This document shows, one piece after another, positions 1-11,343 of a stretch of 64,000 nt of DNA. This DNA is from Prevotella scopos JCM 17725 (GTDB lineage: Bacteria > Bacteroidota > Bacteroidia > Bacteroidales > Bacteroidaceae), in assembly GCF_018127785.1 (NCBI RefSeq), contig NZ_CP072390.1, forward strand, positions 1,178,001 to 1,242,000. The letters are read 5' to 3'. The notes below the pieces were generated by a model. It saw only the letters and a list, made by a program, of their open reading frames with translations. It had not been told where the DNA came from and ran no database searches. The first letter of the stretch is position 1; each line of letters begins with the position of its first letter. A program made the translations under genes and the position numbers.

Positions 1-1
1 T

Positions 2-139
2 TGTAAAACAAAGTATAGCCATGAATGTATGTTCAGGAAAAGCAATACCTTCCATCGCATAGATGAAGATTTCTTCTACATAACAAAAACTATCAACGAC
101 TGTGAAAAAGTTCGCAGACAGCTACAACCCTATTCGTAA
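2..139 (+). CDS. Possible C-terminal fragment of a gene entering from the left
   Basis: One forward frame is open from the window edge to a TAA at 137-139, giving about 45 residues rich in charged and aromatic residues (ends with QLQPYS). It could be the tail of a gene that starts outside the window and converges on the rhodanese gene. No domain is visible in so short a piece, and an open frame of this length can arise by chance in AT-rich DNA. I do not recognise it. Confidence 0.3.
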   Translation, partial: CKTKYSHECMFRKSNTFHRIDEDFFYITKTINDCEKVRRQLQPYS

Positions 140-195
140 AGATCAGATAAGAAAGAGTATCAATCACTCATAAAATCTACACTAAATGAACTTGC

Positions 196-582
196 CTAAT
201 CCTTTACGATTTTCTTCTTAGCTTCAGTCCATGCAAGGATACCACCTGAAAGATTGGTAACAGTAAAGCCTTCCTTGGCGAGAAGCGCCGCTGCCATAGC
301 TGAACGCTTACCTGAACGACAATAAACCGCACAAGGACGATGCTTATCAAGTTTGGTAAGAGCGACAGAAAGGAATGAAGGGGTCAACACATCAATATGA
401 ATTGCACCAGGGATATGTCCTTCAGCAAACTCATCAGCTCTACGAACATCCACCAACTGAACAGAATCAGACTTAATAATCTGCTCGAAACCATTTACGT
501 CAACATCCTTATAAGGACTCTGTGCACATGCCCCCGCACTTATTCCTAATGCTGCCAAAATGACTGTAAATAACTTTTTCAT
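196..582 (-). CDS. Exported rhodanese-like domain protein
   Basis: Protein of 128 residues with a hydrophobic signal sequence (first ~20 residues). A Cys at about 19 follows Ala-Gly-Ala, so it may be a lipoprotein, although that lipobox is not canonical. The rest is one rhodanese domain: residues ~29-50 hold the VDVRRADEFAEGHIPGA entry motif, and the catalytic loop is CRSGKRS near residue 88, with Cys as the predicted sulfur carrier. Single-domain periplasmic rhodaneses are thought to transfer sulfane sulfur or handle thiols; the substrate is not predictable here. It lies just downstream of tRNA-Gln on the same strand but beyond that gene's terminator, so it is probably transcribed separately. 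Confidence 0.85.
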   Translation of the reverse strand: MKKLFTVILAALGISAGACAQSPYKDVDVNGFEQIIKSDSVQLVDVRRADEFAEGHIPGAIHIDVLTPSFLSVALTKLDKHRPCAVYCRSGKRSAMAAALLAKEGFTVTNLSGGILAWTEAKKKIVKD

Positions 583-617
583 CTATTACTAGGTAAATAT
601 TTAAGTTACTAAATGAA

Positions 618-650
618 ATAAAAAAAGAGAGTTGAATACCTCAACTCTCT
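618..650 (-). terminator. Intrinsic terminator after tRNA-Gln
   Basis: A perfect 10-bp stem (626-635 with 641-650) and a 5-base loop. On the minus strand it is followed by a run of T (the A run at 618-626 on the plus strand). It lies 6 bases past the tRNA 3' end. Confidence 0.85.
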
Positions 651-656
651 CATCTG

Positions 657-727
657 TTGGGATACCCGGACTCGAACCAGGAATGACAGGACCAGAATCT
701 GTAGTGTTACCATTACACCATATCCCA
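657..727 (-). tRNA. tRNA-Gln (anticodon CTG)
   Basis: The minus strand folds into a complete cloverleaf. The acceptor stem TGGGATA pairs with TATCCCA, the D stem GTGT with ACAC, and the T stem CCTGG with CCGGG around loop TTCGAGT. The anticodon loop TTCTGGT places CTG at positions 34-36, reading CAG (Gln). The last pair of the anticodon stem is an A-C mismatch (31-39), slightly unusual. CCA is not encoded. A consensus promoter lies just upstream and a terminator just downstream, so it is a single-gene unit. Confidence 0.92.
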
Positions 728-760
728 ATGATCTTACAACTCATTTCTGAATTGCGAGTG

Positions 761-791
761 CAAAGTTAGCACTTTTTCTTGAACTACCAAA
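761..791 (-). promoter_or_regulatory. Promoter of tRNA-Gln
   Basis: On the minus strand TTTG (plus 788-791) is followed after exactly 19 bases by TAACTTTG (plus 761-768), a full match to the Bacteroidetes -33/-7 pattern. Transcription would start about 30 bases before the mature tRNA. Confidence 0.8.
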
Positions 792-908
792 ACTTCTATC
801 AATTTTTTTATAAAAAAAAGCCAAAAAGATGCTTAAATGCAAAATACGAGTGAGAATGAGACAAGAGAAGGTGAATCGTAACAAATTGCTAAATAAAATA
901 GAATTTAT

Positions 909-939
909 TTTGTGCTTCATTCCTTTTGCGCTACCTTTG
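909..939 (+). promoter_or_regulatory. Promoter of rsfS-ftsH-cdsA
   Basis: TTTG at 909-912, 19 bases, then TACCTTTG at 932-939: a full match to the Bacteroidetes primary sigma factor pattern. It lies 26 bases before the rsfS start codon. Confidence 0.8.
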
Positions 940-965
940 CAGTTCATATATTATAATGTAATTTA

Positions 966-1325
966 ATGGAAGAAACAAAGAATTTAGTAGAATTAATTAC
1001 AAAAGGAATTCAAGATAAAAAAGGACATGGCATAGTTATTGCAGACTTGTCAAAGATTGATGGTACTATCTGTCGCTATTTCATTATATGCCAGGGTAAC
1101 TCCACACAACAGGTAGAAGCTATTGCAGGATCAGTAAGTGATTATGTTTGCGAGACGATCGGTGAAAAGCCTATCAACTGCGTAGGACTTGGCAACGCAC
1201 AGTGGGTGGCAATTGATTATGCGAACGTTATCGTTCACATCTTCACCCCAGAGACACGTGAATTCTATGACATAGAACACCTTTGGGAAGATGCCAAATT
1301 AACCACTCTGCCTGATATAGACTGA
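966..1325 (+). CDS. rsfS: Ribosome silencing factor RsfS
   Basis: 119 residues, the normal length of the RsfS/Iojap (DUF143) family. The core is visible: DLSKIDGTICRYFIICQG, then the block around WVAIDYANVIVHIF and REFYDIEHLWEDA. RsfS binds uL14 on the large ribosomal subunit and blocks joining with the small subunit when nutrients are short. It is the first gene of a likely operon with ftsH (45 bases downstream) and cdsA, and has a consensus promoter just upstream. Pairing of rsfS with ftsH is an order I know from Bacteroidales. Confidence 0.96.
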   Translation: MEETKNLVELITKGIQDKKGHGIVIADLSKIDGTICRYFIICQGNSTQQVEAIAGSVSDYVCETIGEKPINCVGLGNAQWVAIDYANVIVHIFTPETREFYDIEHLWEDAKLTTLPDID

Positions 1326-1370
1326 TAAGTAACCTGGTTATCGACCTTATAACATAAAAAAAACTTCAAA

Positions 1371-3401
1371 ATGGACAATTCAAATCCCAAAAACAAGCCG
1401 AATATGCCTAAATTCAATATGAATTGGCTCTATATATTCGTTATTATTGCCCTCGGAGTAGTATTCTTTGCTGGGGGGAATGGGCTTTTTCCGTCAAGTG
1501 CAGGTATAGACAAGGACTATACCACGTTCAAACAATACGTTGCTAAAGGCTACGCCACAAAGGTGATTGTCAACAGAAATGACAACACCCTACGTATGTA
1601 CGTAAGCCCAAACCATATCCGTGACATCTTCAAAAAGGGTACACAAGAAGTGGGTACAGCCCCTTATGTGACTGTGGAGATTGGTTCAGTAGATAAGGTT
1701 GAGACCTTCCTCGATCAAGCTGTAGCACAAAAGAAAATCGTTAGCTATAGCTACGACAACCAATCAGGTAATACCTTCCTCGACATCCTTGGCTCTATTG
1801 CACCATGGATATTCTTCTTCGGAATCTGGTACTTCCTCATGCGGCGTATGGGAGGTGGTGCAGGAGGCAGCGGAGGCGTATTTAGCGTAGGTAAATCTAA
1901 AGCAAAGCTTTATGAGAAAGCCAACGAAATGGGTATCACTTTCAAAGATGTTGCAGGTCAGACAGGTGCAAAACAGGAGGTACAAGAGATTGTAGAGTTT
2001 TTGAAGAATCCTAAGAAATATACCGATTTGGGAGGTAAAATCCCTAAGGGTGCACTCCTTGTTGGACCTCCGGGAACTGGTAAAACTCTTTTAGCTAAGG
2101 CCGTTGCAGGTGAGGCAGGTGTACCATTCTTCTCTATGAGTGGTTCTGACTTCGTTGAAATGTTCGTCGGTGTCGGTGCCAGCCGAGTGCGTGATGTATT
2201 CCATCAGGCTAAGGAAAAGTCACCTTGTATCATCTTTATTGACGAGATTGATGCCGTTGGACGTGCACGTTCAAAGAACCCAGCTATGGGTGGAAACGAT
2301 GAACGTGAGAACACACTCAATGCCCTTCTGACTGAGATGGACGGCTTCGGAACGAACTCAGGTGTTATCGTTCTTGCAGCAACGAACCGTGTTGACATGC
2401 TCGACAAGGCACTCCTTCGTGCTGGGCGATTCGACCGACAGATACATGTTGACTTGCCAGACCTGCCAGAGCGTAAGGAAATTTTCCTCGTTCACATGCG
2501 TAATTTGAAGTTAGAGAAGAATCTTGATATTGACCTCCTTGCACGTCAGACCCCTGGTTTCTCGGGTGCAGATATTGCCAATGTATGTAACGAAGCAGCC
2601 CTAATAGCAGCGCGCCATGACAGTAAAGAAGTAACAAAGCAAGACTTCCTCGATGCCGTTGATCGTATCATCGGTGGTCTTGAAAAGAAGACAAAGATTA
2701 TGACAGCTGACGAGAAGCGCACTATAGCCCTTCACGAAGCTGGTCACGCTACTATCAGTTGGTTCTGTGAACACGCCAACCCATTGGTAAAGGTGAGCAT
2801 CGTTCCACGTGGTCAGGCACTCGGTGCAGCATGGTATCTGCCAGAGGAGCGTCCTATCACAACAAAGGAACAGATGCTTGACGAGATGTGTTCATTGCTC
2901 GGTGGACGTGCTGCAGAAGAACTCTTCACTGGTCATATCTCAACAGGTGCAATGAATGACCTCGAACGTGCGACCAAGAGTGCATACGGCATGATTGCTT
3001 ATGCAGGTATGAGTGACAAGTTGCCAAACATCTGTTATTATAACAATGACGAATACAACTTCCAGAAACCATATTCTGACACAACGGCTAAGACCATAGA
3101 TGAAGAGGTACTGAAGATGATTAATGGACAGTATGAGCGTGCTAAGCAGATTCTGACAGAGCACAAAGAAGGTCATAATCGTTTGGCACAGATTCTCATT
3201 GAACGTGAGGTAATCATGGCAGAAGACATAGAAGAGATCTTCGGAAAGCGTCCTTGGGTAAGCCGCACACAAGAGTTGCTTGCACAGGAAGAGAGGTCTC
3301 AGCCTAAGTTGGAGGATATGCCAGAGGAGGTTAAGCAGGCACAAGCAGAGCACGAAGCAAGAATCGCCAAAGAAGGCAGCGACAAAGCCAGTGATTTATA
3401 A
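1371..3401 (+). CDS. ftsH: ATP-dependent zinc metalloprotease FtsH
   Basis: 676 residues, anchored in the inner membrane. Two membrane segments (about 18-38 and 140-160) flank an extracytoplasmic region. The AAA module follows: Walker A GPPGTGKT at 232-239, Walker B with IDEID near 291, and an arginine-rich second region of homology around [10 protein letters not shown]. The peptidase domain has the zinc motif HEAGH at 455-459 and a later Asp in MNDLERAT. FtsH degrades damaged or unassembled membrane proteins and some regulatory cytosolic proteins. The C-terminal ~40 residues are acidic and charged. The cdsA start follows after 14 bases, implying co-transcription. Confidence 0.98.
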   Translation: MDNSNPKNKPNMPKFNMNWLYIFVIIALGVVFFAGGNGLFPSSAGIDKDYTTFKQYVAKGYATKVIVNRNDNTLRMYVSPNHIRDIFKKGTQEVGTAPYVTVEIGSVDKVETFLDQAVAQKKIVSYSYDNQSGNTFLDILGSIAPWIFFFGIWYFLMRRMGGGAGGSGGVFSVGKSKAKLYEKANEMGITFKDVAGQTGAKQEVQEIVEFLKNPKKYTDLGGKIPKGALLVGPPGTGKTLLAKAVAGEAGVPFFSMSGSDFVEMFVGVGASRVRDVFHQAKEKSPCIIFIDEIDAVGRARSKNPAMGGNDERENTLNALLTEMDGFGTNSGVIVLAATNRVDMLDKALLRAGRFDRQIHVDLPDLPERKEIFLVHMRNLKLEKNLDIDLLARQTPGFSGADIANVCNEAALIAARHDSKEVTKQDFLDAVDRIIGGLEKKTKIMTADEKRTIALHEAGHATISWFCEHANPLVKVSIVPRGQALGAAWYLPEERPITTKEQMLDEMCSLLGGRAAEELFTGHISTGAMNDLERATKSAYGMIAYAGMSDKLPNICYYNNDEYNFQKPYSDTTAKTIDEEVLKMINGQYERAKQILTEHKEGHNRLAQILIEREVIMAEDIEEIFGKRPWVSRTQELLAQEERSQPKLEDMPEEVKQAQAEHEARIAKEGSDKASDL

Positions 3402-3415
3402 ACAAACATATAGTT

Positions 3416-4282
3416 ATGAGTGATAAACTAAAGAATCTGATTGTCAGAGCCGTTACTGGCGTATTCTTCGTCACCGTGATGGTGTTGGGCATCCTTCACC
3501 CTCACGCCTTGATTGCACTTTTCGCACTCATCACGGGTCTTTCCATCTGGGAATACACTGGATTGGTGAACAACATCAAGGGAGTAAAGGTAAATCGCTT
3601 CATCTCAACCATCATAGGAGTCTATTTCTTCTTGGCGGTTGCAGGTCTGCGTCTGACACCAGTTGAGGGCTTCGTGGTCTTTGTACCCTACATTTTGTCA
3701 ATTCTCTACCTATTAATTTCAGAACTATATCTGAAAAATGAGAACCCTATCAACAGTTGGGCATACACAATGTTGGGACAGATGTATATCGCAATGCCTT
3801 TCTCAATGATCAACGTATTAGCTTTCCAGCAGGTTAAACCAGGACAGGTGACCTTCGACTATCTCCTTCCATTGAGTATTTTCATCTTCCTTTGGACTAA
3901 TGATACAGGTGCTTATCTCTGTGGTTCACTCCTCGGAAAGCATAAGCTCTTCCCCCGTATCAGTCCCAAGAAGAGTTGGGAAGGAAGCATTGGTGGAGGA
4001 ATTCTCGTTCTGATTGTGGCTGGTGTCATCGGCTATTTTGCAAACATCGGGGCTACACCTCACATGTTGAGCATTCCTGGATGGGTAGGACTTGGACTCG
4101 TCGTAGTGTTCTTCGGAACATGGGGCGACCTTGTTGAGAGCCTTCTCAAGCGTACACTCGGTGTGAAGGACAGTGGTAATATCCTACCGGGACATGGTGG
4201 TATGCTCGATCGTTTCGACTCATCACTCTTAGCAATACCAGCAGCTGTCGTGTATCTTTATACATTGACACTCTTCAATTAA
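3416..4282 (+). CDS. cdsA: Phosphatidate cytidylyltransferase CdsA
   Basis: 288 residues, strongly hydrophobic with about seven to eight membrane segments. The family signature lies near the C terminus: GDLVESLLKR, then GVKDSGNILPGHGG and LDRFDS, which carry the metal- and substrate-binding Asp residues. It makes CDP-diacylglycerol from CTP and phosphatidic acid in the inner membrane, the branch point for phosphatidylethanolamine and anionic phospholipids. It is the last gene of the rsfS-ftsH-cdsA unit and is followed by a strong terminator hairpin. Confidence 0.96.
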   Translation: MSDKLKNLIVRAVTGVFFVTVMVLGILHPHALIALFALITGLSIWEYTGLVNNIKGVKVNRFISTIIGVYFFLAVAGLRLTPVEGFVVFVPYILSILYLLISELYLKNENPINSWAYTMLGQMYIAMPFSMINVLAFQQVKPGQVTFDYLLPLSIFIFLWTNDTGAYLCGSLLGKHKLFPRISPKKSWEGSIGGGILVLIVAGVIGYFANIGATPHMLSIPGWVGLGLVVVFFGTWGDLVESLLKRTLGVKDSGNILPGHGGMLDRFDSSLLAIPAAVVYLYTLTLFN

Positions 4283-4308
4283 ACTATAATAAGAAGAAAT
4301 AACAGACG

Positions 4309-4346
4309 TATAGGGACAGACGGAACCGTCTGTCCCTATATTGTTT
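4309..4346 (+). terminator. Terminator after cdsA
   Basis: A perfect 15-bp inverted repeat (4309-4323 with 4326-4340) with only two bases between the arms, followed by TTGTTT. The innermost pairs must open to form the loop. It should end the rsfS-ftsH-cdsA transcript and insulate the SprT-like gene. Confidence 0.8.
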
Positions 4347-4369
4347 ATAACACCTGCTATATCTTGATA

Positions 4370-5017
4370 ATGAACGCAGAACTAACAATAGACTATCTTC
4401 GACAGGCGTTTGAGCATTACAATGACCTCATCTTTGAAGGCAAACTACCCGTACCAAAGCTAAAATGGTCACGTGCTAAAACTCGTTTGGGACAGATGGC
4501 ATGCAAAAGAAAAACGAGTTGGGGACGTATAAAGTACTATGACTTCACCATTTCTATTTCCAACTATTATAAACTCACGAAAGAAGAGATAGACGATGTG
4601 CTCATCCACGAGATGATACACTACTCTATTGCCTATACAGGATTGAAAGACACATCAGCACATGGCATTGTCTTTCGTGGTATGATGGACAAAATAAACC
4701 GTACTTTCAATAGACACATCACTATCTCTGTGCGCACACGCAACCTACAAGCACGCAGCGTACAACAACCCAAAGACTATCTCATATTGGCATTAAAGAT
4801 GAAAGATGGCAAGTATTTTCTCTCTTCCGTCAATCCCTCTGCTGCTGGGAAATTGGCAATTTCCCTTGCTCGCGCTCGTGAAATAGCACATTACGCGTGG
4901 TATCAGTCACAAGATGAATACTTCCGCAGTATGCCACGTGTGCGCTCTTTGCGTGGTAGACAAGTGTCTGCAGAGGTCTACGAAACGATGATTGAGAAGA
5001 TGAAACTACTAAAATAA
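4370..5017 (+). CDS. SprT-like zinc-metallopeptidase domain protein
   Basis: About 215 residues. The zinc site HEMIHYSIAY (HExxH, near residue 84) is followed by a downstream SAHG..FRGMM block, matching the SprT-like fold. Relatives include bacterial SprT and the eukaryotic Spartan family; the bacterial substrate is unknown. The C-terminal half lacks a recognisable domain. I place the start at the ATG at 4370; an in-frame TTG six bases upstream (4364) extends the frame by two codons but is less likely. It has its own space between two terminators, so it is probably a single-gene unit. Confidence 0.8.
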   Translation: MNAELTIDYLRQAFEHYNDLIFEGKLPVPKLKWSRAKTRLGQMACKRKTSWGRIKYYDFTISISNYYKLTKEEIDDVLIHEMIHYSIAYTGLKDTSAHGIVFRGMMDKINRTFNRHITISVRTRNLQARSVQQPKDYLILALKMKDGKYFLSSVNPSAAGKLAISLARAREIAHYAWYQSQDEYFRSMPRVRSLRGRQVSAEVYETMIEKMKLLK

Positions 5018-5072
5018 AAGGCTGATAGAAGCCTAAAAACGAATTATTTTCACAACAAGAAAGAATTATTTT

Positions 5073-5116
5073 CATGAAGAAAAATATTTATTTACGTGAA
5101 GAAAAATATTTATTTT
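5073..5116. repeat. Two tandem 22-bp AT-rich repeat units
   Basis: Two adjacent 22-base units, 5073-5094 and 5095-5116, share GTGAAGAAAAATATTTATTT apart from the second and last bases of the unit. A partial third unit starts at 5117, and related AATTATTTTCA pieces occur at 5042 and 5064. It lies between the SprT-like gene and the lacZ terminator. Function unknown. Confidence 0.6.
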
Positions 5117-5176
5117 CATGAAAAGAATTTAGACACTGCCATTGATAGGTATACTGACAGTACGGATATTAAACAA

Positions 5177-5211
5177 AAAACGCCTTTGCAGGACTTCTGC
5201 AAAGGCGTTTT
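5177..5211. terminator. Bidirectional terminator between sprT-like gene and lacZ
   Basis: A 13-bp stem around AACGCCTTTGCAG (5179-5191) pairs with 5197-5209 over a 5-base loop, with A-rich sequence on the left and T-rich on the right. It can serve both the convergent lacZ gene and the SprT-like gene. Confidence 0.85.
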
Positions 5212-5237
5212 CTATTTTATAAAAGATGTCTATCAGC

Positions 5238-8417
<3,180 letters not shown>

Positions 8418-8527
8418 TTAGGTTTCTATCTTTAAGTTCCTCAACTCACAAAGAGTATATAATAAGGATAACACAACAAAATTAGCAAAAAAAACTGTAA
8501 TCATCGACTTATGTCACGAAAAATATG

Positions 8528-8535
8528 TATATTTG
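8528..8535 (+). promoter_or_regulatory. -7 element of susC
   Basis: TATATTTG matches TAnnTTTG; no clear TTTG is found at -33. It overlaps an upstream in-frame ATG at 8525, which argues that translation really starts at the ATG at 8576. Confidence 0.55.
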
Positions 8536-8575
8536 CTTAGATAATCAGTATAAACAACATTTATTATATCCTAAT

Positions 8576-11311
8576 ATGGCCAGACAACACTTCCTAACCC
8601 ATTCACTTGTTTGCTGCCTTTTACTAATTGGCTCTACAAATATTGCAAATGCGCAAAGAAGATATAAAGCCATTACTAAAAAGCAAAAGCAGCCGTTATT
8701 CCTCATGAGTGATACCCTACCTATCGTCGGTTCAATGGCAAAGGTAGGTGAGAAACAGATGAATAAAGGTTTGGTAAATTCAGCCATTAATGCCCTTTCC
8801 GGGCAAGCCGTTGGTGTAAATGTCGTTACGAATGGGCAGGATCGTATGGCAATGTTGACCAGTGTGCGCGTTCGTGGTACCACATCGCTTACTGGTGGTA
8901 ATGACCCTCTAGTCCTTATAGATGGTGTTTCTTCTGATTTATCTACCCTATCCACCATTTATCCTGCTGATATCGAAAGCTTTACTATCCTCAAGAATGC
9001 TTCAGAAACGTCTAAGTATGGTTCACGAGGAGCATCGGGTGTTATCGAAGTAAAGACAAAGCGTGGCAATGGTAGTAAGTTCCAGATCTACTATGACGGA
9101 ACTGCTGGCTTCGACGTTGTATACAAACGACTTCGAATGCTCAATGCTACGGAGTATGTTAGTGCTGCAAAAGCATTGGGATTAGACTATGTTGATAAGG
9201 GCTATGATACTAACTTTCAAAAAGAAATAGCACGAACAGGCTTCGTAAACTCACACCACGTAGCTTTTAGTGGAGGCAGTGAGAAGTCTAACTATCGTGC
9301 CTCACTGGGCTATGTGCGCGGTCAAACGGTTATTAAAAACAAGGATTACAATAACTTCGTGGCTAAGTTAGACATCTCACAGCTTGCCTTTGACGAGAGA
9401 CTAAAAATAGACTTTGGTGCCTTCGGTTCATCTCAACAAGATGAAAAGATATTTGATATTCAAGCACTTTCCTACTCTATTGCTGCAATGAATCCAACAC
9501 TCCCATTCCACAAAATAGGAAACGGCTGGCAGAGGAATGGCAATGCATCACAGATAGGACCGACAGAACCATTGCTATTTGAGCGTAACGATGAGAAGAA
9601 TCTTACGTTCAATTCACATCTGCAGTTGTCCTTACAGCTAACACATAACCTTCAGTTAGCAGCCTTAGGTTCCTATTCTTACACCTCAACGGAGAACGGA
9701 CGATTTGCTCCGACATGGGTATGGGCGCAAGGATTAGCATATAGAGGAGAACGAAAGACCGAAGATATGTTAGGTAACATCTCTCTTGATTGGAAATATC
9801 GTTGGGGGATTAACAATTTATCTGCCACCATTCTTGCTGAATATCAGAAGAAAAAGATGGCAGCTTTTTGGACACAAGTAAAGGGATTAACCAATAATTA
9901 CTTTGGTTATGACAATCTTGGGGCAGCTTCTGACCGTCCTTATGGAGGAACTGGTAGTAGTTATGCTGACCCAAGTCTTGCCTCTTTTATGGGTACACTT
10001 ACCTACACACTACTCGACCGATACACACTTAATCTGACAACACGTGCAGATGGTTCGTCAATGGTTGGCAAAGACCATACATGGGGAATCTTCCCTTCTA
10101 TCTCAGCGACTTGGGATATGAAGAAAGAAAGTTTCCTACGCAACAATAAGAACATTAGTCTTCTGAACTTTCGAACCGGTTATGGTCGCTCTGGAAACCT
10201 TGGTGGAATCAGTTCTTATTTGACCTTAAGGCAATATATCCCAGTAGGTTTAATCTCGTATAATGGTACACCAACAGTCACAATGGGTACCTTACGCAAC
10301 AGCAATCCTGACCTACGTTGGGAGACGCGCAGCACCTTTAATATTGGTACTGACCTTGGATTGTTCAACAATCGTCTGCTCCTTACAGCAGAGTATTACT
10401 ATTCCAAGACTACCGATATGCTTTACGAATATGACGTACCTGTGCCAACTTTCGCCTTCGACAAGCTATTGGCAAATATCGGCTCTATGTCTAACAGTGG
10501 ATTTGAGTTGGGTATCGGTATTGTTCCTATCTCAAAGAAAGATATGGAACTCAATGTCAATGTCAATATGGCATGGCAAAAGAACAAACTCCTTTCGCTC
10601 AATGGTAAGCTCAACGGAAGAAATATGACTGCATCAGACATAACACCAATTGGTGGTATGAATGGCGCAGGTTTCCATGGTGGATATAATGATATTATCT
10701 ATCAGATTGTAGGTCAACCTTTAGGTGTTTTCTATCTTCCTCACTGCAAAGGAATCGTTGACAACGGGCATGGACACAACAAATACGACATTGCTGATTT
10801 GAATAATGACAATGTAATCGACCTCAGCGACCATGGCGATCGCTATATCGCAGGACAAGCAACACCTAAGATGACCTTGGGTTCTAACATAAGTTTCAGA
10901 TACAAAGCATTCGACATTTCCTTACAGATGAATGGTGCTTTCGGACATAAGATATTTAACGGAACAACTCTTTCTTTCCTGAACATGTCAAACTTCCCTG
11001 ACTATAATGTCCTTGCAGAAGCTCCTGCACGGAATATCGTTGACCAGAATGTGACGGATTATTGGTTAGAAAAAGGTGATTATCTAAACTTTGATTATCT
11101 TACGATAGGTTGGAATACGCCTGTTAAAAACAAATATATCAACTCACTACGTGTGTCTTTTAGCATCAATAACCTTGCAACAATAACAAGTTATAGTGGC
11201 TTAACACCGATTATCAATAGTTATGTAGTAGATAACACTTTAGGTATTGATGACAAACGTACCTATCCTCCTTATCGCACTTATTCTATCGGTGTGAGCA
11301 TTAAGTTCTAA
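8576..11311 (+). CDS. SusC/RagA-type TonB-dependent outer membrane receptor
   Basis: About 911 residues from the ATG at 8576, which is followed directly by a signal peptide ending at NANAQ; an upstream ATG at 8525 lies inside the promoter. The plug domain is clear (LSGQAVGVNVVTNG, RVRGTTSLTGGNDPLVLIDG, then SKYGSRGASGVIEVKTKRG), followed by a long beta barrel with terminal aromatic SIGVSIKF. The usual N-terminal carboxypeptidase-regulatory-like domain seems to be missing: the plug starts about 45 residues after the signal peptide. With SusD it should import oligosaccharides or peptides using TonB energy. The divergent beta-galactosidase hints at a galactoside, which is inference only. Confidence 0.93.
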   Translation: MARQHFLTHSLVCCLLLIGSTNIANAQRRYKAITKKQKQPLFLMSDTLPIVGSMAKVGEKQMNKGLVNSAINALSGQAVGVNVVTNGQDRMAMLTSVRVRGTTSLTGGNDPLVLIDGVSSDLSTLSTIYPADIESFTILKNASETSKYGSRGASGVIEVKTKRGNGSKFQIYYDGTAGFDVVYKRLRMLNATEYVSAAKALGLDYVDKGYDTNFQKEIARTGFVNSHHVAFSGGSEKSNYRASLGYVRGQTVIKNKDYNNFVAKLDISQLAFDERLKIDFGAFGSSQQDEKIFDIQALSYSIAAMNPTLPFHKIGNGWQRNGNASQIGPTEPLLFERNDEKNLTFNSHLQLSLQLTHNLQLAALGSYSYTSTENGRFAPTWVWAQGLAYRGERKTEDMLGNISLDWKYRWGINNLSATILAEYQKKKMAAFWTQVKGLTNNYFGYDNLGAASDRPYGGTGSSYADPSLASFMGTLTYTLLDRYTLNLTTRADGSSMVGKDHTWGIFPSISATWDMKKESFLRNNKNISLLNFRTGYGRSGNLGGISSYLTLRQYIPVGLISYNGTPTVTMGTLRNSNPDLRWETRSTFNIGTDLGLFNNRLLLTAEYYYSKTTDMLYEYDVPVPTFAFDKLLANIGSMSNSGFELGIGIVPISKKDMELNVNVNMAWQKNKLLSLNGKLNGRNMTASDITPIGGMNGAGFHGGYNDIIYQIVGQPLGVFYLPHCKGIVDNGHGHNKYDIADLNNDNVIDLSDHGDRYIAGQATPKMTLGSNISFRYKAFDISLQMNGAFGHKIFNGTTLSFLNMSNFPDYNVLAEAPARNIVDQNVTDYWLEKGDYLNFDYLTIGWNTPVKNKYINSLRVSFSINNLATITSYSGLTPIINSYVVDNTLGIDDKRTYPPYRTYSIGVSIKF

Positions 11312-11343
11312 GCAATTTAACACAACATAAACAACTGTCAAGT

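Noticed and set aside
741..947. Reverse-strand reading frame of 68 codons upstream of rsfS
   Set aside because: It overlaps both promoters of the divergent tRNA and rsfS units, is low in complexity and has no recognisable sequence.
2365..3353. Long reverse-strand reading frames inside ftsH
   Set aside because: They are antisense shadows of a strongly conserved coding sequence and have no independent promoter or motif.
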